11,950 nt of DNA, taken from the NCBI GenBank assembly GCA_022511485.1, contig JAFLUJ010000068.1, forward strand, positions 1 to 11,950. The letters are read 5' to 3'. The stretch is from Oscillospiraceae bacterium (GTDB lineage: Bacteria > Bacillota > Clostridia > Oscillospirales > Ruminococcaceae). The notes under the pieces are model-generated. The model was not told the origin of the DNA. It saw nothing but the letters and a program-made list of their open reading frames with translations, and searched no databases. Shown here piece after piece: positions 1-6,027 of the stretch (positions are counted from its first letter, which is position 1; each line of letters opens with the position of its first letter). The position numbers and the translations under genes are program-made.

Positions 1-78
1 TGAAATTTCAGCGTAGGAGTCGTCATGGACACATATTTCTGCTCCGTTTGAGCATTTAAAGATTTGAACTATTGCCAT
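1..78 (-). CDS. Unknown small protein, N-terminal 26 codons only
   Basis: An open frame starts at ATG 78-76 and runs off the left edge without a stop. The visible protein begins MAIVQIFKCSNG and continues with a short acidic and histidine-containing stretch (CVHDD). A good ribosome binding site (GAGGT at 90-86) sits 7 nt upstream, and an extended -10 promoter lies at 124-132. Together these make it a real gene start and not a chance frame. I do not recognise the family from so few residues and assign no function. The start codon and ribosome binding site are inside a hairpin (71-110). Confidence 0.6.
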   Translation of the reverse strand, partial: MAIVQIFKCSNGAEICVHDDSYAEIS

Positions 79-110
79 AAAATACACCTCACAGTATATT
101 TTATGGCAAT
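71..110 (-). promoter_or_regulatory. Hairpin enclosing the start codon and RBS of the left-edge gene
   Basis: Positions 71-82 and 99-110 are perfect 12-nt inverted repeats, extended by three more pairs (83-85 with 94-96) past a 2-nt bulge (97-98). In the minus-strand mRNA the ribosome binding site GAGGT falls in the loop, while the ATG (78-76) and the next codons lie in the 3' arm. The hairpin begins about 7 nt after the predicted transcription start. It could limit or switch translation, but that is inference; only the complementarity is seen. Confidence 0.5.
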
Positions 111-123
111 TATAGATTGTCCT

Positions 124-132
124 ATTATAGCA
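124..132 (-). promoter_or_regulatory. Extended -10 promoter for the left-edge gene
   Basis: On the minus strand this reads TGCTATAAT, a perfect extended -10 element. No good -35 hexamer is present at the 17-nt distance, as expected for extended -10 promoters. Transcription would start near 117, leaving a leader of about 39 nt that contains the start-codon hairpin. Confidence 0.5.
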
Positions 133-185
133 AAAATCAATTGTACTCCCCTGCTCTAAGAATTTTGTATGCATTGACCTTTGAT

Positions 186-794
186 TTATCTGATATAAGA
201 CATATCACTGATACGTTTTATGAATCGCTTTCCATCATTATTTTCAAACATTTGTGACACGCCTCCGGAAAGTCCAAAAATTTCACCGTTATTTATTGAT
301 TCAACATCTAATCCTAAAAACATGGAGTTAAATACACTCAACAGATCTCCATGTGAGACAATAATGATATTTTCGCTGTCATCTGACATTATTGCATCAA
401 AAAAAGGCTTAAGCCTATTCCATTCATCACGGCGGCTTTCTGCATCTGAAAATAACCGGTCGTCAATTGTTTTCTCCTGACACTCTATATTATCACGCAG
501 CCACTGCACTGATTTGCCGCAGCATTTTCCTAGGTTGCGCTCTTTTAATTCTGATTTATAAATCGGAGTAATACCTAAATGTTCGGCAATAATCTGAGCT
601 GTTTGCTTTGCACGAAGCAGATCGGATGAATACATAATAAATTCTTTTCCCGCCAGCTCAGCTTTCAGATTTCTGCCGATATTATCTGCTTGCTGCTTTC
701 CTGTTTCAGTTAATTCCCAATCAGTCCAGGAGCCAACCATTCCATTAGTATGATGTACTGATTGAGTATGCTGAATAGTAATAATGTTTTTCAT
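186..794 (-). CDS. Histidine phosphatase family protein with QHT in place of RHG
   Basis: This 202-residue protein has the fold signature of the histidine phosphatase (phosphoglycerate mutase-like) superfamily. Seen are the catalytic histidine H9 near the N terminus, the SSDLLRAKQTA motif with the phosphate-binding R61, the LKERNLG motif with E85 as the likely proton donor, and the second histidine H148 in VSHGD. The usual RHG around the first histidine is QHT (residues 8-10), so one phosphate-pocket arginine is replaced by glutamine. No signal peptide or membrane segment is seen, so it should be cytoplasmic. The substrate cannot be read from the sequence; such enzymes dephosphorylate sugars, nucleotides or cofactor precursors. 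The start is supported by GAGGTA 6 nt upstream, and a consensus promoter lies at 840-868. It appears to be transcribed alone, with no clear terminator between its stop and the left-edge gene. Confidence 0.88.
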   Translation of the reverse strand: MKNIITIQHTQSVHHTNGMVGSWTDWELTETGKQQADNIGRNLKAELAGKEFIMYSSDLLRAKQTAQIIAEHLGITPIYKSELKERNLGKCCGKSVQWLRDNIECQEKTIDDRLFSDAESRRDEWNRLKPFFDAIMSDDSENIIIVSHGDLLSVFNSMFLGLDVESINNGEIFGLSGGVSQMFENNDGKRFIKRISDMSYIR

Positions 795-826
795 ACGTAT
801 TACCTCTATAAATTCTGATTTATTTT

Positions 827-844
827 ATATTGTTTAAACATTAT
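827..844. promoter_or_regulatory. Palindromic site at the phosphatase transcription start, possible operator
   Basis: The 10-bp core TGTTTAAACA (831-840) is a perfect palindrome, and three further symmetric pairs (827-829 with 842-844) flank it. It abuts and overlaps the -10 hexamer (840-845) and covers the predicted start point near 833, where a repressor would block transcription. In such A+T-rich sequence it may be chance. Confidence 0.3.
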
Positions 845-868
845 ACTATACCAAATAAAATAAGTCAA
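840..868 (-). promoter_or_regulatory. SigA-type promoter of the histidine phosphatase
   Basis: On the minus strand, TTGACT (868-863) and TATAAT (845-840) are separated by exactly 17 nt. This is nearly full consensus. The predicted start point near 833 gives a leader of about 40 nt before the phosphatase ATG at 794. Confidence 0.8.
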
Positions 869-914
869 TATAAATCAACTAATGCTCTATTTTTCTATAT
901 GAATTGATATAATT

Positions 915-959
915 AATACAGGCAGCATCGCACAAAATTGCAGTGATACTGCCTGTATT
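915..959 (-). terminator. Stem-loop terminator after the amidohydrolase gene
   Basis: Positions 915-925 and 949-959 form a perfect 11-bp stem (core ACAGGCAG/CTGCCTGT), continued inward to about 931/943 with one mismatch and one wobble pair. It lies just past the amidohydrolase stop (972) and before the phosphatase promoter (840-868), the expected place for a terminator. The following U-tract is weak, so efficiency is uncertain. Because the structure is symmetric it may also act on plus-strand transcripts. Confidence 0.6.
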
Positions 960-971
960 TATCAAATTATT

Positions 972-2147
972 TTATTCAGCCGTTTCAAGCCAGCGTACCG
1001 CGCAATGAGCAAGAGCTGCTGCCCCTATCGGACAGACTTCCTCATTAAACCGTACCTTAGGATTATGAGCGGAGTAGTCTCCCCTCTCATCGTTAAAGCC
1101 GGCAGACAGATACATCAATGTAGATGGGACTTTTTCCGCAACATTGGCAAAATCCTCAGAGGCATTTGCCTGCATACCCGGATATGGTGTGATTCCCGGG
1201 ACACTCATTTCTGTCATGAATCCTGCCATCTGATCTGTTAATTTTGCATCACACATAAGAGTCGGCACCTGTGAAAGACGTGTGATCTCCGCTTCTGCGC
1301 CGTTCATTTTTGCAATGGTAACTGCGACCTCTGAAATACGGCGGACAAGCAGCTCACGGGCGTCCTTATCATTTGTACGAAGCGTACCCTCAATTTCCGC
1401 TGTGTCGGGAATAATATTTGGAGCATTTCCTGCCTGAAATTTTCCCACAGTAAGAACACAGGTCTTTTCCGGGTTTGCCTCACGGGCTATCAGACCTTCT
1501 AAAGCTGTATATATCTGTACAGCAGTATGAACAGGATCTACGGCAAGATTCGGATATGCCCCATGACCTCCCTTGCCTTTAATGGTAATACGGAAACCGT
1601 CTACTGAGGACATCATTACTCCCCCGCTGTTGTACATGAAAAGTCCTATGGGGAGTCTCCCCGGAGCAATATGGTATGCCAGAGCAGCATCTACGTGAGG
1701 ATTCTCAAGAATACCATTTTCTATCATATTACAGCTTCCTTCAAAGGTCTCTTCCGCAGGCTGGAACATAAGCTTTACCTGTCCCTGCAAAAGAGATTCA
1801 TTTTCTTTTAGAAGCTTTGCAGCAGTCAGAAGCATTGCAGCATGAAAATCATGTCCGCAGGCATGAGCCTGTTTTCCTGTACAGCAGGCAAAAGGCTCAC
1901 CGCTTTCCTCCGGCATTGGAAGAGCATCCATATCTGCGCGCAGGAGCAGTGTCTTATCCCCTTTTCCAAGCAAAGCGGTAACTCCATAGCCGCATTCCTT
2001 TGGTTCGATCCCACATTCAGACAGTGTTTTATTAACATATTCCCTCGCCATCGGCATATCAAGACCCACCTCGGCATTTTCATGCAGATAACGACGGTGA
2101 GCAATAGTCTCCCCTTTTAATTCCAAAGCCCTTTTGTAAAAATCCAT
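972..2147 (-). CDS. M20-family amidohydrolase (hippurate/N-acyl-amino-acid hydrolase type)
   Basis: This 391-residue zinc-type amidohydrolase of the M20 family would hydrolyse an amide bond of an N-acyl amino acid or a related conjugate in the cytoplasm. Visible motifs are HRRYLHENAEVG (17-28), LLRADMDALPMPEESGEP (68-85), HACGHD with probable metal ligands C97 and H99, QPAEE with general base E132 and ligand E133, AYHI with H159, the lid-domain GKGGHGAYPN (191-200), NASEDF (328-333), and H361. This is the C-H-E-H-H set of plant IAA-amino-acid hydrolases and bacterial hippurate hydrolases. The start at 2147 was chosen because AAAGGA lies 9 nt upstream and it gives the usual family length. An in-frame ATG at 2360 would add 71 residues, but it has no ribosome binding site, lies about 10 nt from the predicted transcript start, and would translate through a near-palindrome. 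The exact substrate is unknown. Confidence 0.9.
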   Translation of the reverse strand: MDFYKRALELKGETIAHRRYLHENAEVGLDMPMAREYVNKTLSECGIEPKECGYGVTALLGKGDKTLLLRADMDALPMPEESGEPFACCTGKQAHACGHDFHAAMLLTAAKLLKENESLLQGQVKLMFQPAEETFEGSCNMIENGILENPHVDAALAYHIAPGRLPIGLFMYNSGGVMMSSVDGFRITIKGKGGHGAYPNLAVDPVHTAVQIYTALEGLIAREANPEKTCVLTVGKFQAGNAPNIIPDTAEIEGTLRTNDKDARELLVRRISEVAVTIAKMNGAEAEITRLSQVPTLMCDAKLTDQMAGFMTEMSVPGITPYPGMQANASEDFANVAEKVPSTLMYLSAGFNDERGDYSAHNPKVRFNEEVCPIGAAALAHCAVRWLETAE

Positions 2148-2156
2148 AATATCTGA

Positions 2157-2162
2157 TCCTTT
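2157..2162 (-). promoter_or_regulatory. RBS that decides the amidohydrolase start
   Basis: AAAGGA on the minus strand lies 9 nt upstream of ATG 2147-2145. The upstream in-frame ATG at 2360 has no comparable site, which favours the shorter protein. Confidence 0.55.
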
Positions 2163-2233
2163 CCGTACTTCGCCAAAACACATTTTCAGGCGTTGTGTTT
2201 CTGTTTTGTATTTATACCAATCCCTGAAATAAC

Positions 2234-2355
2234 AGTAGACAAATCTGACGACTGAAATTTTGTCATACATCGTCAGCCTCCCTTGTCTTACACCAGTAAG
2301 GCGGCGGTCGGCTTCTTTGTCTGACAAAAATTTCCGATCGTCATTTTTGTCTACT
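2234..2355. repeat. About 120-bp near-palindromic element (MITE-like or structured leader RNA)
   Basis: The outer arms 2234-2251 and 2338-2355 match as inverted repeats at 16 of 18 positions. Pairing continues inward with 2255-2265 against 2322-2333 (11 bp with a one-base bulge), 2267-2269 against 2318-2320, 2275-2278 against 2310-2313, and a terminal hairpin 2287-2290/2297-2300. About 39 base pairs form in total. The 5-bp direct repeat TAACA occurs at both ends (2230-2234 and 2355-2359), as expected of a target-site duplication around a 120-bp insert ending GTAGACAAA/TTTGTCTAC. No transposase is present. It lies inside the transcribed leader of the amidohydrolase, so a structured RNA is the alternative reading. 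Confidence 0.55.
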
Positions 2356-2376
2356 AACATTTTATGGGTTGGTATT

Positions 2377-2405
2377 AGTATACTACTTTTAAGTTAATAT
2401 GTCAA
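2377..2405 (-). promoter_or_regulatory. SigA-type promoter of the amidohydrolase
   Basis: On the minus strand, TTGACA (2405-2400) and TATACT (2382-2377) are separated by 17 nt. The -35 is perfect and the -10 differs at one base. Transcription would start near 2370, giving a leader of about 220 nt before ATG 2147. Confidence 0.8.
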
Positions 2406-2453
2406 TCATAAGTAAAACATCTGCCTGAATATTGTAATGAATATATACAACTA

Positions 2454-2482
2454 TTGATTTTCAAGTAAAGATATGTTATACT
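2454..2482 (+). promoter_or_regulatory. SigA-type promoter of the large membrane protein
   Basis: TTGATT (2454-2459) and TATACT (2477-2482) are separated by 17 nt. A start near 2489 gives a leader of about 33 nt. It is divergent from the amidohydrolase promoter, with about 50 bp between their -35 elements. Confidence 0.7.
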
Positions 2483-2508
2483 ATTTTTAAACAAAAACAA
2501 TATGTTTT

Positions 2509-2514
2509 AAGGAG
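2509..2514 (+). promoter_or_regulatory. RBS that decides the membrane protein start
   Basis: AAGGAG lies 7 nt before ATG 2522 but only 1 nt before the in-frame ATG at 2516. The first ATG is too close to be used, so the start is placed at 2522. Confidence 0.6.
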
Positions 2515-2521
2515 TATGACT

Positions 2522-5500
2522 ATGGCTATTATTGCATTTATAATTATTTGGCTTATCTCGCCAATAGTTCTTCTTATACTTTTTTTAATACAGCTCAGTA
2601 ATGTTTCTGATCTGAAAAAACAAAACAGAGAGCTTTTGGATACAATAAAATTGCTCACAGAGGAACGTGACAAAAACGCAGCCAAAATAGAAGCTCTTCC
2701 TGACGAAGCTGCTCCCTCAGAAGTCAGCGGTCATGAGGAAGCTCCCGTTCAGAGCCAGCCTGATATTGTACAAGGTACTGAAACCGATCCTGTACAGCTG
2801 CCATCTTCACTTCCCTATGATATGCCATATATTCGTCCTGTTAATAACGTTCAGAAAATGCAGACGCCAAAGACAGCAATATCTTCCGACAAGGACAGTG
2901 AAATTCCATCTAAACCGGAAAAAACATCTGCATTTACAGTACAGACTGAAACCCAGGAGAAAAAGAGCGTCAGCACTATAAATATCATCCTTATCCTCGG
3001 AGCGTTGCTGATCTCACTTTCCGGATTTATCTTTGCTATTGCAGCATGGGGAGCTCTTAATACGTTTTTCAAATCTGTCGTGTTGCTGTCATTTTCTGCT
3101 ATATTTTTCGGTATCCACTCAATTGCGGAAAGAAAGCTGGAGCTTCCGCAAACGGGACGTGTCTTCTATATGCTGGGAAGCATCTTCCTGCCCGCTGCTG
3201 TAGCGGCAGCAGGAGCACTGGAGCTTTTCGGTGAATATCTGTCATTCTCCGGCGACGGGATGGCATTTATTCTGGCGGCAATGTTCCTGAGCATATGCAT
3301 ACCCGCTTTCAAAGGAGGATATGACTATAAAAGCCATTTTGCTTCTGCGGTCTCATTTTTCAGTTTTTCAGCGGCAATTGTGTCGCTTATATGGCAGCTC
3401 TCCCCTGATAATGGAGTCTTTGCACTTGTTACATCTGTATTTACGCTTGCAATAGTCATTACACAGAGCATTGTTCAGAAGATGTTTGCCGCTGTTTTTG
3501 GAGAGGACAGCGTATTTATCCATGAATGGAATCGCTTTTCTGAGATAAATACATGGATCTTAAGTATAATCTCACTGTTTGCTGCTGAGAACGGATTTAT
3601 TACACTGTCAGCATTTACCATATTTTCTATATGCTTTCTTGCCAGAGCCATCACCGGCAAGGAGAGAAATGGTACTACCGGAGGAATAGCCTTTGCCTTC
3701 TTTATCACAGCGGCTCTTTTCACAGGATTTGATCCGGACGATATGTCAGGATTTACCGTAATAATTGCTGCCACGTCACTTATATATGCGGTTTTGTCGG
3801 CAATGGGGATATTGCCGGATGCTCTGAAAAATGCAATGCGGATACTTGCGGTCATTGCTGCATCGGCTGCGGGATTACTTGGAATAATTGAAAATGTTAT
3901 CCTTATCTCGGAAAACGAAATACCCTCACTGACCCTTGTTTTTGCGTCAGCGGCAGTTTTCGCTCAGCTTCTGATCCTTACTCTGCGCAACAGAAACAGA
4001 GAGTTTAGGGCTATGTCCTTCGGAGCAATGCTCTGGTTTTCTGCTGAGGTGATATTACTTATTTCCGGAAACTCGGTATATACATTTTTTATTGCATATC
4101 TTATCCTGCTTGGTTATTTCTGTGCGGTACGATTCACAAAGCTCAGAGATATGCTTTACTCCCCTGTCAATGATATTATCATAGCGTTATATGCTGTTAT
4201 TTCAATGATAATATGTATTTATTATGAATATACTCCACTTAGCGGAATACTGTCCCTGATAATTATTGCAGCAGGTGTGATCTCAGCAGGAGCATCCAAC
4301 CGGGAAAAAATATCAATAGTTATATGCCCTTTACTGACAGCATTTGCTGTATTCCCTGTTTTAATGCTTTTTGAACATTATAATGTTTTACTGCTTACAG
4401 GTTTCCCTGCTTCAAATGCGATCTCCGCGACGGTTATTCTGATATGCATCATTGCGTCGGTACTTCTTTTCATAAACAGGGCGGAATCCTATGCAAAAGC
4501 TTATGGAATAGCGGTAATAGCCAGCGTACCTATATTTACCATATTTTCATGTGGATACATGACCTCGGATTTCATTCCTATGCTGGCGGTAACAGCATAT
4601 GCCGGACTATATCTTTTCAAAAGTGCTTTCCCAATGGAAAAATATTCACATATCATCTTGTTTTGGACGTCTGTTATCATAACGGCATTTTTTGTAGGGG
4701 GATACTTGACCGAAAGCCTTTATCTGCTGCTGTTCCCTGCTGCTGTTCTGCTTTTGATCTTCGCTGTATATATAATAGCTTATTATATGGACGGATTTGA
4801 AAATACCGGAGAAGCTACGGAGCATTTCCTCTGGTATGCCGTTCCAGCGCTTTCCGGCATAATGATACTGGCTGCCAACACCGAGGAATGTCTGCCGGTC
4901 ATGATCTTCGGAGCGGTCCTTGCACTGTGCGGACTGTTTCTGAGCGTGTTCAGAAAAAACACAATGGCGATGATATTTCCCCTTGTGATGGCTCTTGTGT
5001 TTTTCGGAGAACAGTTTGACGGAGATCCTGCCGCAGCATTTGCCATTATCCTCGCAATAACGGGACATATAATGTTTAACAAAAAGATGTTTGACAAGCT
5101 GTACTGTGATATATTCTCAATAGGTGCATTTGTAGCGGCTCTGGAGTTCCTTTCAAGAGCAAACACTGATATGCGGGAGTGGGTAGGTATCATTATTTTA
5201 GCTGCTCTGACTGCAAATCTGATAAGACAGGAACACTCCTTAAAAACCAACAAAAGTCTGATAACAGCGGCATCAGCATTCATTCTGCCTGTATGGTGGG
5301 CTCAGCCATTTTTTACTCTTCCGCAGGTAATAAGTCTGGAAGTAAATCTCGTTCCTTTAATTATATTCTGTGTGCTGTTAAAGCTCATATGGAAAGACGC
5401 TCCCGGAAAAACAGATAATTTTTCCTTTGTTGCAGCAATTATATCCCTTGTAGTTCTGTTTATAGGAGCACTGGATTCCGGTATGATATTTGATTCGGTA

Positions 5501-5767
5501 TTCATTGGAATAGTTATATTCATAATGCTGGCTATATCCTTTATTATCAAAAAGAAGCGGTGGTTTGTTTTAGCTGTGGCTTCAATGGTAGTATCGGCAG
5601 TGCTGCTGAGCTTAGGACAGTGGAACAGTATAGCATGGCTTGTATATCTTGCTCTTGCCGGAGCTGCGCTTATTGCTCTCGGAGTTGTAAACGAACTGAA
5701 AAAACAACAGAAACGAAATGGTGAAGATACTAAATTGACAAGATTTATGTCAGATTGGACATGGTAA
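2522..5767 (+). CDS. Giant polytopic membrane protein of unknown function
   Basis: This 1081-residue protein has a single N-terminal membrane segment (about residues 3-22), a charged heptad-like stretch (about 26-55, LKKQNRELLDTIKLLTEE) that probably forms a coiled coil, and a Pro/Glu/Ser-rich linker to about 145. From about 150 to 1060 there is almost continuous hydrophobic sequence, which I estimate by eye as 25-30 membrane segments. The tail is short, lysine-rich and ends in tryptophans. The first core segment (NIILILGALLISLSGFIFA) and the following GRVFYMLGSIFLPAA resemble large multi-pass proteins annotated as DUF2157/DUF2339-like in Clostridia; that placement is from memory and uncertain. 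No catalytic or transport motif is recognised. It has its own promoter and no obvious co-transcribed neighbour. No GC-rich terminator follows, only A+T-rich sequence. Confidence 0.85.
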   Translation: MAIIAFIIIWLISPIVLLILFLIQLSNVSDLKKQNRELLDTIKLLTEERDKNAAKIEALPDEAAPSEVSGHEEAPVQSQPDIVQGTETDPVQLPSSLPYDMPYIRPVNNVQKMQTPKTAISSDKDSEIPSKPEKTSAFTVQTETQEKKSVSTINIILILGALLISLSGFIFAIAAWGALNTFFKSVVLLSFSAIFFGIHSIAERKLELPQTGRVFYMLGSIFLPAAVAAAGALELFGEYLSFSGDGMAFILAAMFLSICIPAFKGGYDYKSHFASAVSFFSFSAAIVSLIWQLSPDNGVFALVTSVFTLAIVITQSIVQKMFAAVFGEDSVFIHEWNRFSEINTWILSIISLFAAENGFITLSAFTIFSICFLARAITGKERNGTTGGIAFAFFITAALFTGFDPDDMSGFTVIIAATSLIYAVLSAMGILPDALKNAMRILAVIAASAAGLLGIIENVILISENEIPSLTLVFASAAVFAQLLILTLRNRNREFRAMSFGAMLWFSAEVILLISGNSVYTFFIAYLILLGYFCAVRFTKLRDMLYSPVNDIIIALYAVISMIICIYYEYTPLSGILSLIIIAAGVISAGASNREKISIVICPLLTAFAVFPVLMLFEHYNVLLLTGFPASNAISATVILICIIASVLLFINRAESYAKAYGIAVIASVPIFTIFSCGYMTSDFIPMLAVTAYAGLYLFKSAFPMEKYSHIILFWTSVIITAFFVGGYLTESLYLLLFPAAVLLLIFAVYIIAYYMDGFENTGEATEHFLWYAVPALSGIMILAANTEECLPVMIFGAVLALCGLFLSVFRKNTMAMIFPLVMALVFFGEQFDGDPAAAFAIILAITGHIMFNKKMFDKLYCDIFSIGAFVAALEFLSRANTDMREWVGIIILAALTANLIRQEHSLKTNKSLITAASAFILPVWWAQPFFTLPQVISLEVNLVPLIIFCVLLKLIWKDAPGKTDNFSFVAAIISLVVLFIGALDSGMIFDSVFIGIVIFIMLAISFIIKKKRWFVLAVASMVVSAVLLSLGQWNSIAWLVYLALAGAALIALGVVNELKKQQKRNGEDTKLTRFMSDWTW

Positions 5768-5872
5768 TATTTTCACATTATAAAATGAATTTTTTATTTT
5801 AATTTTTTAATCATATATACAATATTTTATTAAATTTACAATTTGATAACTATTTGGAAAAAGTTTATTTAT

Positions 5873-5899
5873 TTGTTGTGTTGTATATTTTGGTATAAT
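5873..5899 (+). promoter_or_regulatory. Extended -10 promoter of the regulator/kinase/protease/EAL operon
   Basis: TGGTATAAT (5891-5899) is a perfect extended -10. A TTGTTG at 5873-5878 could serve as a -35, but with a short 15-nt spacer. Transcription would begin near 5906, leaving a leader of about 120 nt before the regulator ATG. Confidence 0.6.
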
Positions 5900-5964
5900 T
5901 TGATTATACAGTGTTGCGGTCTGAAAAAAAACTTTTCGTCTGATTTCTCCGCATAAGGTTGTTT

Positions 5965-6010
5965 CAAATACGGTTTGCCGGTGTAATGCTTCTGCATGAT
6001 ACGGCATTTG
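5965..6010 (+). promoter_or_regulatory. Leader stem-loop just upstream of the regulator RBS
   Basis: CAAAT (5965-5969) and GCCG (5977-5980) can pair with the continuous CGGCATTTG (6002-6010), leaving a 7-nt bulge. An inner ATGC-TTCT-GCAT hairpin occupies 5986-5997. The stem ends directly against the AAAGGA ribosome binding site (6011-6016). An upstream TGCGG/CCGCA pair (5915-5919, 5949-5953) may form a second stem. Its role is unknown. Confidence 0.35.
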
Positions 6011-6027
6011 AAAGGATGGTCTTAATT

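Larger units (their letters stand above)
5768..6027 (+). other. Intergenic region with the regulator promoter and a structured leader
   Basis: The first 100 bases are strongly A+T-rich with only weak dyads (AAAAT/ATTTT near 5780-5800), so no convincing terminator for the membrane protein is seen. The rest holds the operon promoter (5873-5899) and a leader of about 120 nt with two possible stem-loops. No gene is supported here. An in-frame extension of the regulator back to 5959 exists but has no ribosome binding site and no family resemblance. Confidence 0.55.

Noticed and set aside
103..159. Plus-strand 18-codon open frame beginning MAII
   Set aside because: No ribosome binding site or promoter; its ATG arises only from the mirror arm of the start-codon hairpin.
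220..480. 86-codon plus-strand open frame inside the histidine phosphatase
   Set aside because: It is antisense to a well-supported gene and has no family resemblance or initiation signals.
1826..2120. Overlapping 92-codon open frames on both strands inside the amidohydrolase
   Set aside because: Both lie within conserved M20 sequence (HACGHD and DMDALP motifs) and have cysteine/histidine-rich shadow compositions.
2148..2360. N-terminal 71-residue extension as part of the amidohydrolase
   Set aside because: It has no ribosome binding site, lies almost at the predicted transcript start, exceeds the usual family length, and crosses the near-palindrome. Not fully excluded.
2148..2375. T-box or known riboswitch in the amidohydrolase leader
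   Set aside because: No T-box antiterminator consensus and no aptamer consensus I recognise; the long palindrome explains the structure better.
4646..5283. Antisense open frames of 140 and 166 codons within the membrane protein gene
   Set aside because: These are long antisense frames produced by the codon bias of a hydrophobic protein; no initiation signals or recognisable motifs.
5906..6027. Cyclic-di-GMP riboswitch in the operon leader, suggested by the EAL gene downstream
   Set aside because: The conserved core sequences of GEMM-I/II aptamers are not visible; only generic stems are seen.
5959..6027. 23-codon N-terminal extension of the response regulator
   Set aside because: No ribosome binding site at 5959, and receiver domains start at the VLVVDDD strand just after 6028. 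The region is better read as structured leader.
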